This document shows, in pieces, positions 18,464 to 27,640 of a stretch of 64,000 nt of DNA. Position 1 is the first letter of the stretch, and the number at the start of each line of letters is the position of its first letter. The DNA lies in contig NZ_JAKNCT010000007.1 of NCBI RefSeq assembly GCF_022134585.1, forward strand, positions 100,782 to 164,781. Direction: 5' to 3'. A program made the position numbers and the translations under genes. Source of the stretch: Mesosutterella porci. GTDB lineage: Bacteria; Pseudomonadota; Gammaproteobacteria; Burkholderiales; Burkholderiaceae_F. The notes beneath the pieces were generated by a model. That model was not told the origin of the DNA. It worked only from the letters and a program-made list of their open reading frames with translations, and did no database searches.

Positions 18464-20724
18464 CTATTCTCTGGACCAAACGATACCGGGCCCTTCTCGT
18501 ACTCGTCCCGGTCGTTGTCTGCTCGCTGGTGGTCGTGCTGGCGATGGCGAGCTCCAACTCCGATCTACTGGATCGGTATTTCCGCCCCCTGATGTTCCTG
18601 AACGTCATCGTTGCGGGCGCCTTGGTGGCGGTGACGATCTGGATGTTCACCAACCTGTTCTGGCAGTGGAGGCGGCACAGGTTCGGCTCTCAGATGACGA
18701 CCAGGCTCGCGTTGCAGATCGCGGCCATCGCCATCCTTCCCTGCCTCCTGCTCTTTGCCATTTCTTCGCGCTTTATCGGCCGGTCGATCGACTCCTGGTT
18801 CAATGTCCGCGTTGAAACAGCCCTAGACTCAGGCGTCAATCTTTCCCGGGCGGCGGTCTCCGGCTTTCAGCAGCAGACCTCCGAGCGCGCGGCGCTGCTG
18901 GGCGACGCGCTCATGGACATACCGCAGATAGAGTGGGAAGAGAGCCTGCCGCGCCTGAAGGACCGGTACGGGCTGAGCAATGTGCTCATCGTGAGCAGCC
19001 GCGGCGAAATTCTCACCACCTCACTGTCAGACAGCAGCCAGAAAATCCAGGTCCCTTCCTCTGAGACCCTGGCGGTTGCCGATGCGAAGGGGGTTTACTC
19101 TTCCCTGCTGGAAAATCCCGGAGAACCTACAGGAGACCAGGACATCCAGGTCCTTGCGGCCGCGCCGATCACCGACCGAGACTTCCCCTCGAGCTTCGAG
19201 TGGGGCGGCGAACTGGGGCTGACACCCGGCCAGCATGGGGGCGACTTTAAAAACCTGAGAAAGACCGCCTATTTTCTGGTCACTCAGGAGCCCTTGCCTC
19301 AGGAACTCGCCACAAACATCGGCTCCGTTACAAACGGCTATAGAGACTATCAGGAGCTTGTGCTCAGCCGGCAGGGCCTCAGGAAACTCTTCACCCTGTC
19401 GCTCACCGTGAGCCTCCTGCTTGCAGCGCTCGGGGCTTTGGTGGCCGCCGTCGCCTTCACTCAAATCATGATGGAGCCTCTGCGGCAGCTCGCCCGGGGC
19501 ACCAGAAAGGTGGCCGGCGGAAACCTGAGCCCGATTCAGGAGTTCGCGGGACACAACGAAATCAACGTGCTTACCCAGTCCTTCAACAACATGATCGGCC
19601 AGCTCGCGGAAGCGCAGAAAAAAGTGCTCGCCCGGACCGAAGAGCTGGAGCAGACAGGACATTTCCTGCAAAGCGTCCTCTCCAATCTTTCTTCAGGTGT
19701 TGTTGTCGTCGACTCCGGGCTGCATGTCCTCACGGCCAATGAGGGAGCGGTGAAAATCCTGGGACCGGAGGTCGCTCGAACGGGAATCTCGCTGGAGGAA
19801 ACGGCGCCAAAAATAGCATCCTTCCTGAAGGAACCGTCCCTAGAGCTCACCCATCCGCTCGACGAGAGCATGAGCCGGCGCCGGGAAATCGAGATTGACA
19901 GAATCGGCTCACAGACGCCGATGACCTTATTTGTCAGAGCCTCCCGGCTGCACCTGTCGGGGTACCCGAAACCCGGCTTCGTGCTCGTGATCGACGACAT
20001 GACACAGGTCATCTCCGGGCAGCGTGCCATTGCCTGGGGAGAAGTCGCCAGGCGGCTGGCCCATGAAATCAAAAATCCGCTTACTCCCATCCAGCTCGCG
20101 GCCGAGCGGCTGGAGATGAAGCTCGCCGGCAAGCTCACGGAAAAAGACTCTCAGCTGTTATCCAGATCTGTCTCGACGATCGTGACCCAGGTCTCCGCCA
20201 TGAAGCAGATGGTGGACGACTTCCGCAACTATGCCAAGCTGCCCCCGGCCGTGCTCCAGCCGACCGACCTCAATGAGCTGGTGGAAGAAGTCGTGAACCT
20301 GTACACCCAGGCGGGCAAGCCGGTCTCAAGCCGCCTGGAGGAGAACCTGCCCTGCATCCTGGCCGACGAGGCGCAGCTCCGGCAGGTCTTCCACAACCTG
20401 ATCAGCAACTCCCTTGACGCCATGTCAGGCAAGCCCGATGGAAAAGTCGTCATCGCGACCGAATCCATTCATTACGGCGGGCAGCCTGTCGCCGTTCTGC
20501 TCAGCGTCACGGACAACGGTACGGGATTCTCTCCGGCCATCCTGCACAAATCCTTCGAGCCTTACGTGACCACCAAGGCGACCGGTACGGGCCTCGGGCT
20601 GCCGATGGTCAAAAAGATTGTCGATGAGCACAAGGCGGAGATCAAGATAAGGAACCTGCAGAACGACCGGGGTGAGATCCTCGGCGCGCAGGTGAGCATC
20701 ATTTTCCGGGCCGGGACAGCCTGA
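18460..20724 (+). CDS. ntrY: NtrY-like sensor histidine kinase
   Basis: Membrane sensor kinase of 754 residues. N-terminal hydrophobic helices (about residues 10-65 and 80-105) are followed by an extracytoplasmic stretch and a further helix near 310-330. A HAMP region (EPLRQLARGTRKVAGG), a PAS-like region, the H-box RLAHEIKNPLTPIQLAAER, the N-box FHNLISNSLDA and the G-boxes DNGTGFS and GTGLGLPMV come next. It overlaps the DUF4390 gene by four bases, and the response regulator follows 64 bases on. The signal is unknown; nitrogen control is only the name of the family. All catalytic motifs appear intact. Confidence 0.9.
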   Translation: MTILWTKRYRALLVLVPVVVCSLVVVLAMASSNSDLLDRYFRPLMFLNVIVAGALVAVTIWMFTNLFWQWRRHRFGSQMTTRLALQIAAIAILPCLLLFAISSRFIGRSIDSWFNVRVETALDSGVNLSRAAVSGFQQQTSERAALLGDALMDIPQIEWEESLPRLKDRYGLSNVLIVSSRGEILTTSLSDSSQKIQVPSSETLAVADAKGVYSSLLENPGEPTGDQDIQVLAAAPITDRDFPSSFEWGGELGLTPGQHGGDFKNLRKTAYFLVTQEPLPQELATNIGSVTNGYRDYQELVLSRQGLRKLFTLSLTVSLLLAALGALVAAVAFTQIMMEPLRQLARGTRKVAGGNLSPIQEFAGHNEINVLTQSFNNMIGQLAEAQKKVLARTEELEQTGHFLQSVLSNLSSGVVVVDSGLHVLTANEGAVKILGPEVARTGISLEETAPKIASFLKEPSLELTHPLDESMSRRREIEIDRIGSQTPMTLFVRASRLHLSGYPKPGFVLVIDDMTQVISGQRAIAWGEVARRLAHEIKNPLTPIQLAAERLEMKLAGKLTEKDSQLLSRSVSTIVTQVSAMKQMVDDFRNYAKLPPAVLQPTDLNELVEEVVNLYTQAGKPVSSRLEENLPCILADEAQLRQVFHNLISNSLDAMSGKPDGKVVIATESIHYGGQPVAVLLSVTDNGTGFSPAILHKSFEPYVTTKATGTGLGLPMVKKIVDEHKAEIKIRNLQNDRGEILGAQVSIIFRAGTA

Positions 20725-20788
20725 TGATGGTTCGACTTACAATTAAAAAGGGATTACCAGGCTGTTCTGCCTTTGGGAGACGCCGTAA

Positions 20789-21439
20789 ATGGCAAAACTT
20801 CTTGTTGTCGATGACGAAGTAGGCATCCGAGAACTGCTTTCTGAAATACTGTCCGACGAAGGACACGCAGTTCAGACGGCGGCCAATGCCGAGGAAGCAA
20901 GACAGGCCATTCAGTCCGACAGCTTCAACCTGGTTCTTCTCGACATCTGGATGCCGGACATGGACGGCGTCACGCTTTTAAAGGAGCTTTCCGCCAAGCA
21001 GCTGCTTCACTGCCCCGTCATCATGATGTCCGGGCACGCCACAATCGACACGGCCGTGGAGGCCACGCGGTATGGAGCGAGCGATTTTCTGGAGAAGCCC
21101 ATCTCCATGAAGCGGCTTCTCACAGCCGTGAACGCGGCGCTTCAGAACAGCCGCTTCCCCGACCCGGTTTCCGCCGCCGGTTCTGTGGCGGCCGCTGACA
21201 AAAACGGCCCGCACGCCGACGTCTTCCGCTCCTCCGACAGGCTGCTCGACACCATTTCCTTTTCCCTGCCTCTGCGTGAGGCGAGAGATAAATTCGAAAA
21301 ACTCTACCTGCAGGTTCTGCTTGAGGAAGAAAATTATTCCATGTCCAAGGTGGCCGTGAAATCAGGACTGGAGCGCACACACCTGTACCGGAAGATAAAA
21401 CAGCTGGAAGTCCCGATGCAGCCTAAGAGCAAGGGCTGA
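20789..21439 (+). CDS. NtrX-like response regulator lacking the AAA+ domain
   Basis: A 216-residue regulator with an N-terminal receiver domain (acidic residues in VVDDE, phosphoacceptor Asp in LLDIWMPDMDG, Thr/Ser region MMSGH, Lys in FLEKP). A linker and a C-terminal Fis-type helix-turn-helix (SMSKVAVKSGLERTHLYRKIKQL) follow. The sigma-54-activating AAA+ ATPase domain of true NtrX is missing, so this protein should not activate sigma-54 polymerase directly. It is therefore closer to the two-domain RegA/PrrA architecture. It is the partner of the NtrY-like kinase immediately upstream. Confidence 0.87.
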   Translation: MAKLLVVDDEVGIRELLSEILSDEGHAVQTAANAEEARQAIQSDSFNLVLLDIWMPDMDGVTLLKELSAKQLLHCPVIMMSGHATIDTAVEATRYGASDFLEKPISMKRLLTAVNAALQNSRFPDPVSAAGSVAAADKNGPHADVFRSSDRLLDTISFSLPLREARDKFEKLYLQVLLEEENYSMSKVAVKSGLERTHLYRKIKQLEVPMQPKSKG

Positions 21440-21450
21440 CAAGAAACGCA

Positions 21451-21858
21451 TTACGGGATGCCCCACATCACCATCTCCCCTTTTTTCCGCGCCTTCCTGA
21501 GCATCTGCAGCAGCGGGTAGACACGTGCGGAAAAAGGAACGATGCTTTTCTGCTCCTGCGCCTCGGCCTGCAGCCTGTCTTCTTCCTCGAAAAGCTCCTT
21601 CGCATGCAGCCCCGGCGAGCGGAAGCCGGCCTCGCATTTTTCCCTGCACCTGCGCCTCTCCTCCTGGGCGCGCTGCCTTTGCTGTTTTTCCAGAGCCACG
21701 GCCGCCTCGAGTTTTTCAATCCATTCAGCCGCGTCTTCGGCTGAGATGGCCCCGCTTTCGCTCAGAGGTCTGCCGATCACCTTGAAAATCTGCTTCTGTG
21801 TTTCCGGCATCAGGATAAAGCTGCCGGCAGCCTTTGAACTGAATCTGACAATTGCCAT
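21451..21858 (-). CDS. DUF1840 family protein
   Basis: A 135-residue cytoplasmic protein of unknown function, convergent with the response regulator. It begins IVRFSSKAAGSFIL, has an ISAEDAAEWIEKLEAAV segment and a charged coiled-coil-like middle. It ends with the ARVYPLLQMLRKARKKGEMVMWG segment that is diagnostic of DUF1840, a family largely confined to beta- and gammaproteobacteria. The final VMWG motif is clear. The divergent UPF0149 gene begins 48 bases away, so the two may share a promoter region. Confidence 0.75.
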   Translation of the reverse strand: MAIVRFSSKAAGSFILMPETQKQIFKVIGRPLSESGAISAEDAAEWIEKLEAAVALEKQQRQRAQEERRRCREKCEAGFRSPGLHAKELFEEEDRLQAEAQEQKSIVPFSARVYPLLQMLRKARKKGEMVMWGIP

Positions 21859-21905
21859 ACACTTCTCCTATCACGCTTACAAGCATACGCAGTTCAGACC
21901 GACTT

Positions 21906-22493
21906 ATGAAAAAAAACAACGCGCGCCTGTCCGATGCCGAATTCGCTGAACTCGAAGAACTCCTCGCCTCCGTGCCGGAAGAGCACCATCCTTTGGAGGC
22001 CGACGCAGCCGACGGGTACCTGACCGCGCTGCTGCTGCATCCGCAGGAAGTCTCCCCCGAGGACTGGATGCCCTATATTCTCGACTCTGAAGGCAGAGAG
22101 CCGGCTCTCGCGGCCGTCCCGCGGCTTGAAGAGCTGCTGTACCGCCGGTACAGGGAAATCGACTCCCAGCTGAGGGGGAAGTCGCCCATCGATCCCGTCA
22201 TTCTCGAAGACGACGGGCCCAGCGGCGACGAGCTAGAGCCTTTTGCTCTGGGCTTTTTGACCGCCGTACGCCTGTTCCCGGGGCTGGAAGAGACCGGCAG
22301 CCAGGCTGTCAACGGGGCTCTGCTCGGGATTTTCCGGCATCTCCCGCCCGAGGCCCGCGGTGACCTGTCGGGGCCCATCGCGGAGATCTGCCGCGACTTC
22401 CCGCTCAAGGACGAGCGGGATGCGCTCGACGATCTCGCGGCCTGCGTTGCGGAAATAGCCGAAGTGACGAGAGGCTTCAAGATCCCGGCGTAA
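21906..22493 (+). CDS. UPF0149 (YgfB/YecA) family protein
   Basis: A 195-residue protein from the preferred ATG (MKKNNARLSD); the frame is open for 18 codons upstream into the promoter region. Family signatures are the LEADAADGYLTALLLHP segment, the DWMPYIL segment and a C-terminal DLAACVAEIAEVT helix. The C-terminal SEC-C zinc motif found in some YecA proteins is absent. Function is unknown. The last 17 bases overlap the convergent AmpG-like gene. Confidence 0.8.
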   Translation: MKKNNARLSDAEFAELEELLASVPEEHHPLEADAADGYLTALLLHPQEVSPEDWMPYILDSEGREPALAAVPRLEELLYRRYREIDSQLRGKSPIDPVILEDDGPSGDELEPFALGFLTAVRLFPGLEETGSQAVNGALLGIFRHLPPEARGDLSGPIAEICRDFPLKDERDALDDLAACVAEIAEVTRGFKIPA

Positions 22494-23814
22494 GCCCCCT
22501 CGCAAAGGGGCTGCGTCCAATCATCCAGACCAGGATCATCACGGGAACCCCGATCAGGGCCGTCAGAATGAAGAACCGGCTGTAGCCGACGCTGTCGACC
22601 ACAACGCCTGAGAAGCCGGCGATTGTCTTGGGCAGCAGCAGCATGATGGAGGACAGCAGCGCGTACTGCGTTGCCGAAAACCTGCGGCTGGTCAGCCCCG
22701 ACAGAAATGCCACGAACGCTGCGCTTGCAAGACCTCCAGCCAGATTGTCAGCGCTTACGATCACGGCAAGCAGCGGGACGCTGTGCCCGACGGCCGCGAG
22801 CAGGGAAAACAGGAGATTCGTCCCCGCCGACAACGCTCCGCCCAGCATCAGAGCTTTCAGGACGCCTATTTTCAGGACGACGAGTCCCCCGGCGAATGTC
22901 CCCAGCAACGTCATTGCCACGCCGAAGACTTTGATCACGACCGCTACTTCCGCTTTCGTAAAGCCCATGTCGGAGTAAAAGGGATTGGCCATGATCCCCA
23001 TAACGACGTCTGAGATCCTGTAAACCGCCACAAGGGCGATCAGAACCGCCGTCCACCGGCCATAGCGCTCGTAGAAGTCAGCCAGAGGCTTCCAGAACAT
23101 CCCGCGGAGCCTCGCCGGCAGGCCGGACTCCGCAGCGGGAGCCGCCTGTGCGTCCCGCGAGGGCGCCGGTTCCGGCGACAGCAGCACGGTGGCCAGTCCC
23201 ACAGAGACCGAGGCCGCCATGGCGAGGTATGAAATGGTCCAGGCCCGCGGGACGTACTCGACGCTGTTGACTCCAGCCACCGCCGCGGCGATTCCGAGGG
23301 CCCCCGCTCCGGCCCAGATCATAGCGATTCGATAGCCGAACTGGTAGGCGGCCGCCAGCATGCCCTGGGTTTCAACGCTCGCGCTCTCGATGCGGTAGGC
23401 ATCCAGCACGATATCCTGAGTTGCCGAAGCAAAGGCCGTGAACATTGCGAGAGCCACGGTCACTTTCAGGCTCTGGGCGGGGTCGACAAACGCCATGCCG
23501 CACAGTCCCGCAGCCAGAGCGACCTGAGAGGCTGCCAACCAGGAGCGCCTCCTGCCCAGTCTTTCCGTCAGCACGGGAATTGACAGGTGGTCCACGACGG
23601 GCGCCCACAGCCATTTAATGGCGTAGACGAGCCCGACCCAGGACATAAAGCCAATGGTCACCAGGCTGACGTGCGCCTCCCGCAGACGAAAGCCCAGCGT
23701 GCCCAGAACCAGCAGCAGCGGCAGTCCTGAAGAAAAACCAAGAAAAAACATTCGGATGCAGGGCGGCGTCAAATAGCCCTTGGCACCCTGAATCCAAGAG
23801 AGGCCGGTTGCCAT
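22477..23814 (-). CDS. ampG: AmpG-like muropeptide permease (MFS)
   Basis: A 445-residue transporter with about 12 hydrophobic helices. The N terminus (FFLGFSSGLPLLLVLGTLGFRLREA) and the loop DHLSIPVLTERLGRRRSW closely follow AmpG, which imports GlcNAc-anhydroMurNAc peptides for wall recycling. QDIVLDAYRIE in helix 4-5 is another AmpG feature. No ampC or ampR is nearby, so recycling rather than beta-lactamase induction is the likely role. rsuA lies just upstream on the same strand with a three-base gap, which suggests an operon xthA-rsuA-ampG. Confidence 0.88.
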   Translation of the reverse strand: MATGLSWIQGAKGYLTPPCIRMFFLGFSSGLPLLLVLGTLGFRLREAHVSLVTIGFMSWVGLVYAIKWLWAPVVDHLSIPVLTERLGRRRSWLAASQVALAAGLCGMAFVDPAQSLKVTVALAMFTAFASATQDIVLDAYRIESASVETQGMLAAAYQFGYRIAMIWAGAGALGIAAAVAGVNSVEYVPRAWTISYLAMAASVSVGLATVLLSPEPAPSRDAQAAPAAESGLPARLRGMFWKPLADFYERYGRWTAVLIALVAVYRISDVVMGIMANPFYSDMGFTKAEVAVVIKVFGVAMTLLGTFAGGLVVLKIGVLKALMLGGALSAGTNLLFSLLAAVGHSVPLLAVIVSADNLAGGLASAAFVAFLSGLTSRRFSATQYALLSSIMLLLPKTIAGFSGVVVDSVGYSRFFILTALIGVPVMILVWMIGRSPFARGLTPGS

Positions 23815-23817
23815 CGC

Positions 23818-24519
23818 CTATTTCCCCGTGATCGCCGTAGCGGATTCAATCCAGCACCACTGACCGGGGCGCACGTCCTGGGGCAGCCTGTAGTTCCCAA
23901 ACTGGATCCTGGAAAGCCGTTCGACCCTGTTGCCGGCGGCCGCTACCATACGCTTGACCTGATGGTACCTGCCTTGGTCGACCGTGATTTCCACCTCCCT
24001 GTCACCCGCGGGCTTCACTTCCAGAGCGGCCAGCGGCTGCGGCTCATCGCGAAGCTCCACTCCACGCAGCAGGGCCTGAACGAAATCCGGCGAAAGGGGG
24101 TGCTTCAGAACCGCGCGGTAAATTTTCCTCACATGCTTCCGGGGATGCGTCAGACGATGGCTGAGCGCACCGTCATCGGTGAGAATCAGCAGCCCCGTTG
24201 TATCCTCGTCCAGCCTTCCCACCGGCTGCACGCCTCTGGCACGCAGGGGGGCGGGCAGCAGCGACAGCACGCCCGGATGAAACACCGGCCTTGCGGAGCA
24301 TTCATAACCCGCCGGCTTGTTAAGCGCGACGACTGCCTTCTCGAAGTAGGGCCACGACTGGCCGTCTACGGAAAAGACAAGCCCCTGTTCCTGCAACTCC
24401 TGCTCCGGGTCCGACAGGATCTTGCCTGAAACGCTGAAGCTTCCCCGCAGCACCAGCCCCCTGCATTCGCGGCGAGTGCCGAAGCCCTGGGAAAATAATA
24501 TCTGCTCGAGACTAAGCAT
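23818..24519 (-). CDS. rsuA: 16S rRNA pseudouridine synthase RsuA
   Basis: A 233-residue pseudouridine synthase with an N-terminal S4-like RNA-binding segment (QILFSQGFGTRRECRGLVLRG) and the catalytic domain containing GRLDEDTTGLLILTDDG, in which the first Asp is the catalytic residue. The GRYHQVKRM motif near the end is typical of the RsuA/RluB/E/F branch. The N-terminal length fits RsuA (U516) best. It sits between xthA and the AmpG-like gene with very short gaps (5 and 3 bases). Confidence 0.87.
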   Translation of the reverse strand: MLSLEQILFSQGFGTRRECRGLVLRGSFSVSGKILSDPEQELQEQGLVFSVDGQSWPYFEKAVVALNKPAGYECSARPVFHPGVLSLLPAPLRARGVQPVGRLDEDTTGLLILTDDGALSHRLTHPRKHVRKIYRAVLKHPLSPDFVQALLRGVELRDEPQPLAALEVKPAGDREVEITVDQGRYHQVKRMVAAAGNRVERLSRIQFGNYRLPQDVRPGQWCWIESATAITGK

Positions 24520-24524
24520 GGCAT

Positions 24525-25295
24525 TTATACATCGTAGTCGATGATCAGGGGGGCGTGGTCAGAAAATTTTTCATCTGCATAAATGGACGTCTGCCTGGCC
24601 CTGTCGGCGATCTGCGGAGTTGCCAGCTGATAGTCGATGCGCCATCCCACGTTCTTCTCGCGGGCTTTGCCACGCTGGCTCCACCAGGTGTAGCGTCCGG
24701 GATTCGGGTCGAGCCTCCTGAACACATCGACCCAGCCGTACTGATCAAGGAATTCGGTCATCCAGGCCCTTTCCTGCGGCAGGAATCCGCTGTGATCGAG
24801 ATTGCCCTTCCAATTTTTAAGGTCGATTTCCTTGTGGGCGATGTTCATGTCCCCGCAGAGAACGACCTGCCGGCCGCTGTTTCTGATACCGTCCACCACG
24901 GGCACTATCGCCTTAAGAAACCTGTATTTGGCAGCCTGGCGCTCGTCTCCGCTCGTCCCGGAAGGAAAATAGCTGGAGATCACCACTGCAAACCCAAGAT
25001 CTGCCGCCACGAAGCGCCCCTCACTGTCGAACTCCGGAACTCCCATGCCAATTTTCCAGTTCTTTGCCGGCAGGCGGGTGTAAAGCGCACAACCCGAATA
25101 CCCCTTTTTTTCCGCAAAATGAAACCGGGACTCGTAGCCGGGAAGCTGCAAGAGGTGCTCAGGCAGAGTCTCAGCCTGAGCTTTCAGCTCTTGGATGCAC
25201 AAAACATCCGCATCCTGTCCGGCAAACCAGTTGAAGAAGCCTTTTTTATCGGCCGACCTTATGCCATTGGCATTGAAAGTGATGATGCGAGTCAT
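24525..25295 (-). CDS. xthA: Exodeoxyribonuclease III
   Basis: AP endonuclease and 3' exonuclease of base-excision repair, 256 residues. Motifs are TFNANGIRSADKKGF at the N terminus, CIQELKAQ (metal Glu), GDMNIAHKEIDL (active-site Asn), the WWSQRG segment and the terminal SDHAPLIIDYDV with catalytic Asp-His. It is divergent from pyrE with an 85-base gap, a pairing seen in several betaproteobacteria, and heads a short run with rsuA and ampG on the minus strand. Confidence 0.95.
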   Translation of the reverse strand: MTRIITFNANGIRSADKKGFFNWFAGQDADVLCIQELKAQAETLPEHLLQLPGYESRFHFAEKKGYSGCALYTRLPAKNWKIGMGVPEFDSEGRFVAADLGFAVVISSYFPSGTSGDERQAAKYRFLKAIVPVVDGIRNSGRQVVLCGDMNIAHKEIDLKNWKGNLDHSGFLPQERAWMTEFLDQYGWVDVFRRLDPNPGRYTWWSQRGKAREKNVGWRIDYQLATPQIADRARQTSIYADEKFSDHAPLIIDYDV

Positions 25296-25380
25296 GATCA
25301 GAGCGCACTGCAGACGGTTAAGATATAAGAAAACCTATTCTGCCTCAATCTCTCAACGAACACTGTCTCTCTTCCACGCT

Positions 25381-26058
25381 ATGAACAATCTCGAGCATGA
25401 CTTTATCGATTTCGCCCTGACAACCAAGGTGCTGCGATTCGGGGAATTCAAGACCAAGGCTGGCCGCCTCTCCCCTTATTTCTTCAATGCGGGACTTTTT
25501 AACACCGGCTCGACCCTGAATCGCCTTGGGGATTTTTACGCTCGGAAAATCCTAGAAAAGACCGGCGACGGTACCTTGAAATTCGACATGCTCTTCGGAC
25601 CGGCCTACAAGGGCATTCCTCTGGTCGCCACGGTGGCCATCAATTTGGCCGAAAAAGGACTCGATCTCCCCTGGGCGTTCAACCGCAAGGAAAAGAAAGA
25701 TCATGGCGAGGGCGGGACTATCATCGGCAGCCCCCTGCAGGGGCGGGTTCTCATTGTCGATGACGTCATCTCCGCCGGAACCTCCGTGCGGGAGTCTATC
25801 GACATCATCCGTGCAGCAGACGCCGAGCCCGCAGGGGTCGCGATCGCCATTGACCGCATGGAAAGGGGCGGGAATGCGGACAGCCTGACGGAAACCTCCG
25901 CCGTTCAGGATGTCGAGGCCTCGTTCCACATCCCGGTGGTCTCAATCGCAAGCTTGGACAGCCTTTTGAACTTCATGAGAAGCGGCAGCGACGCCGCTCG
26001 GTCCGTGGCAGGGTACGCCGAGGCCGTTGCCGCCTACCGCAGCCGCTACGGGGCCTGA
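25381..26058 (+). CDS. pyrE: Orotate phosphoribosyltransferase
   Basis: Pyrimidine biosynthesis enzyme that joins orotate and PRPP. The chosen ATG gives MNNLEHDFIDFAL and a 225-residue product, the usual length. The frame is open further upstream across the xthA start, but that part is unrelated. The PRPP-binding motif VLIVDDVISAGTSVRES is complete, and the KTKAGRLSPYFFNAG segment near residue 25 is diagnostic. It is transcribed alone, convergent with gatB, and is followed by a hairpin and the parS-like palindrome. Confidence 0.96.
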   Translation: MNNLEHDFIDFALTTKVLRFGEFKTKAGRLSPYFFNAGLFNTGSTLNRLGDFYARKILEKTGDGTLKFDMLFGPAYKGIPLVATVAINLAEKGLDLPWAFNRKEKKDHGEGGTIIGSPLQGRVLIVDDVISAGTSVRESIDIIRAADAEPAGVAIAIDRMERGGNADSLTETSAVQDVEASFHIPVVSIASLDSLLNFMRSGSDAARSVAGYAEAVAAYRSRYGA

Positions 26059-26078
26059 AGCAGGCTCTTTCGGACTCC

Positions 26079-26108
26079 CCCGCTCCAGCCTTCGCTGGGA
26101 GCGGGCGG
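26079..26108. terminator. Hairpin between convergent pyrE and gatB
   Basis: An 8-bp GC-rich stem (CCCGCTCC with GGAGCGGG) encloses an inner AGC/GCT pairing with a CTTC loop and one bulged G. No T run follows directly on either strand, so it may act as a transcript 3'-end structure rather than a classical terminator. Confidence 0.5.
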
Positions 26109-26116
26109 AAAAGCAG

Positions 26117-26130
26117 GTTTCACGTGAAAC
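26117..26130. promoter_or_regulatory. parS-like ParB-binding site
   Basis: The 14-bp perfect palindrome GTTTCACGTGAAAC is the invariant core of the bacterial parS consensus (TGTTTCACGTGAAACA); only the outermost bases are G and C instead of T and A. It lies in a gene-free gap between convergent genes and about 26 kb from the candidate origin, as expected for parS. No parA or parB gene is in this window. Function is inferred from sequence identity to the known site. Confidence 0.8.
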
Positions 26131-26167
26131 CTTTTCTCCCGCCCGGCCTGAAGCAGGGGGCCGCCCT

Positions 26168-27616
26168 TTAATCCAACTTCCGGTGCAGCAACTGATTCAC
26201 CACCGCCGGAGAGGCCTTTCCACGAGCCACTTTCATGACCTGACCCACAAGGGCGTTGAAGGCCTTCTGCTTGCCAGACTTGTACTGTTCGACCATGGCT
26301 CCGTTTCGGGCCAGCACTTCATCGACCATTTTTTCAATGGCGCCGGCATCTGAAATCTGCTTGAGCCCCAGGGTTCCGATCAGGCCGTCGACATCGGTTC
26401 CTTCGCCGTTCCAAACAGCGCTGAAAACCTTTTTAGCCCCCTTCAGATTGATCGTCCCGTCGCTCACGCGGGCCATGATGGCCGCCAGCACTGCAGGCGT
26501 CACGGGAGCCTTGTCTATCGTCATGCCCTCGGACTGCTTCAGCGCGCTGCTGAGCTCCCCCATGACCCAGTTGGCCGCAGCCTTCTTGTCATCGACCAGG
26601 TGGGCGAGCTCGTCGTAGTACTGCGCCACGGCGTGGCTGGAGGTGAGAATGCCGGCATCGTACTCCGACAGGCCGTCTTCCTTTTTCAGGCGTTCGAACA
26701 TCTGGTGGGGAAGCTCAGGCAGATTCCGGCGCAGCTCCTCGATTTCTTCGGCTGACAGCACGCAGGGCAAAAGATCCGGATCCGGGAAATACCGGTAGTC
26801 CATAGAGTCTTCCTTAGACCGCATGGGCCGCGTCTCGTCGTTCTCTGGATCGTAGAGCCGGGTCTGCTGGACCACCTTCCCGCCATCCTCGATCAGCTCG
26901 ATCTGACGGTTCACCTCATAGTCGATGGCGCTCTGCAGGAACCGGAAGCTGTTCAGATTCTTGATTTCACAACGCGTGCCCAGTTTCGGGTCGCCCACCG
27001 GCCGGACGGACACATTGGCGTCACAGCGGAAGTTGCCGTTCTGCATGTTCCCCTCGGTGATGCCCAGCCAGACCACCAGAGCATGCAGGGCACGGGCATA
27101 CGCAACCGCCTCGTCGGAGGAGTGCATCACGGGCTCGGTCACGATCTCGATCAGAGGGGTTCCGGCCCGGTTCAGGTCCACGCCGGTTTCGCCGGGATGA
27201 ATTCCGTGGTTGCTCTTTCCCGCATCTTCCTCAAGATGAGCTCGCGTCAGCTCAACCACTTTGATGTACGGATCTCCCTTCTTCGGGGTGACCAGGCAGG
27301 AGAGCTTTCCCCCCAGCACGATGGGATGTTCGAACTGGCTGATCTGATAACCCTTCGGAAGATCCGGATAAAAATAGTTCTTGCGGTCGAAAACCGACTT
27401 CTCTGCCACCTTCGCCCCAATGGCCAGACCGAAACGCGCGGCCCTGAGGACGGCCTCCCTGTTGAGAACCGGCAGGGCTCCGGGCAGCGCCATGTCGATT
27501 GCGCAGGCATGAGAATTCGGCTCGCCGCCAAACTCGTTGTCCGCCGCGGAAAAAATCTTGGTTTTGGTCGAGAGCTGGACATGGGTCTCAAGCCCTATTA
27601 CAACTTCCCATTGCAT
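26168..27616 (-). CDS. gatB: Asp-tRNA(Asn)/Glu-tRNA(Gln) amidotransferase subunit B
   Basis: Subunit B of the GatCAB complex, which amidates misacylated Glu-tRNA(Gln) or Asp-tRNA(Asn). It has 482 residues with the signature segments [51 protein letters not shown] and DVSVRP (as [11 protein letters not shown]). The C-terminal YqeY-like helical region ends in [15 protein letters not shown]. It follows gatA by 24 bases in the gatC-gatA-gatB order on the minus strand. Presence of this operon means at least one of Asn or Gln tRNA charging is indirect. Confidence 0.97.
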   Translation of the reverse strand: MQWEVVIGLETHVQLSTKTKIFSAADNEFGGEPNSHACAIDMALPGALPVLNREAVLRAARFGLAIGAKVAEKSVFDRKNYFYPDLPKGYQISQFEHPIVLGGKLSCLVTPKKGDPYIKVVELTRAHLEEDAGKSNHGIHPGETGVDLNRAGTPLIEIVTEPVMHSSDEAVAYARALHALVVWLGITEGNMQNGNFRCDANVSVRPVGDPKLGTRCEIKNLNSFRFLQSAIDYEVNRQIELIEDGGKVVQQTRLYDPENDETRPMRSKEDSMDYRYFPDPDLLPCVLSAEEIEELRRNLPELPHQMFERLKKEDGLSEYDAGILTSSHAVAQYYDELAHLVDDKKAAANWVMGELSSALKQSEGMTIDKAPVTPAVLAAIMARVSDGTINLKGAKKVFSAVWNGEGTDVDGLIGTLGLKQISDAGAIEKMVDEVLARNGAMVEQYKSGKQKAFNALVGQVMKVARGKASPAVVNQLLHRKLD

Positions 27617-27640
27617 CTTGTGTTTTCCTTCCGTTCTCAG

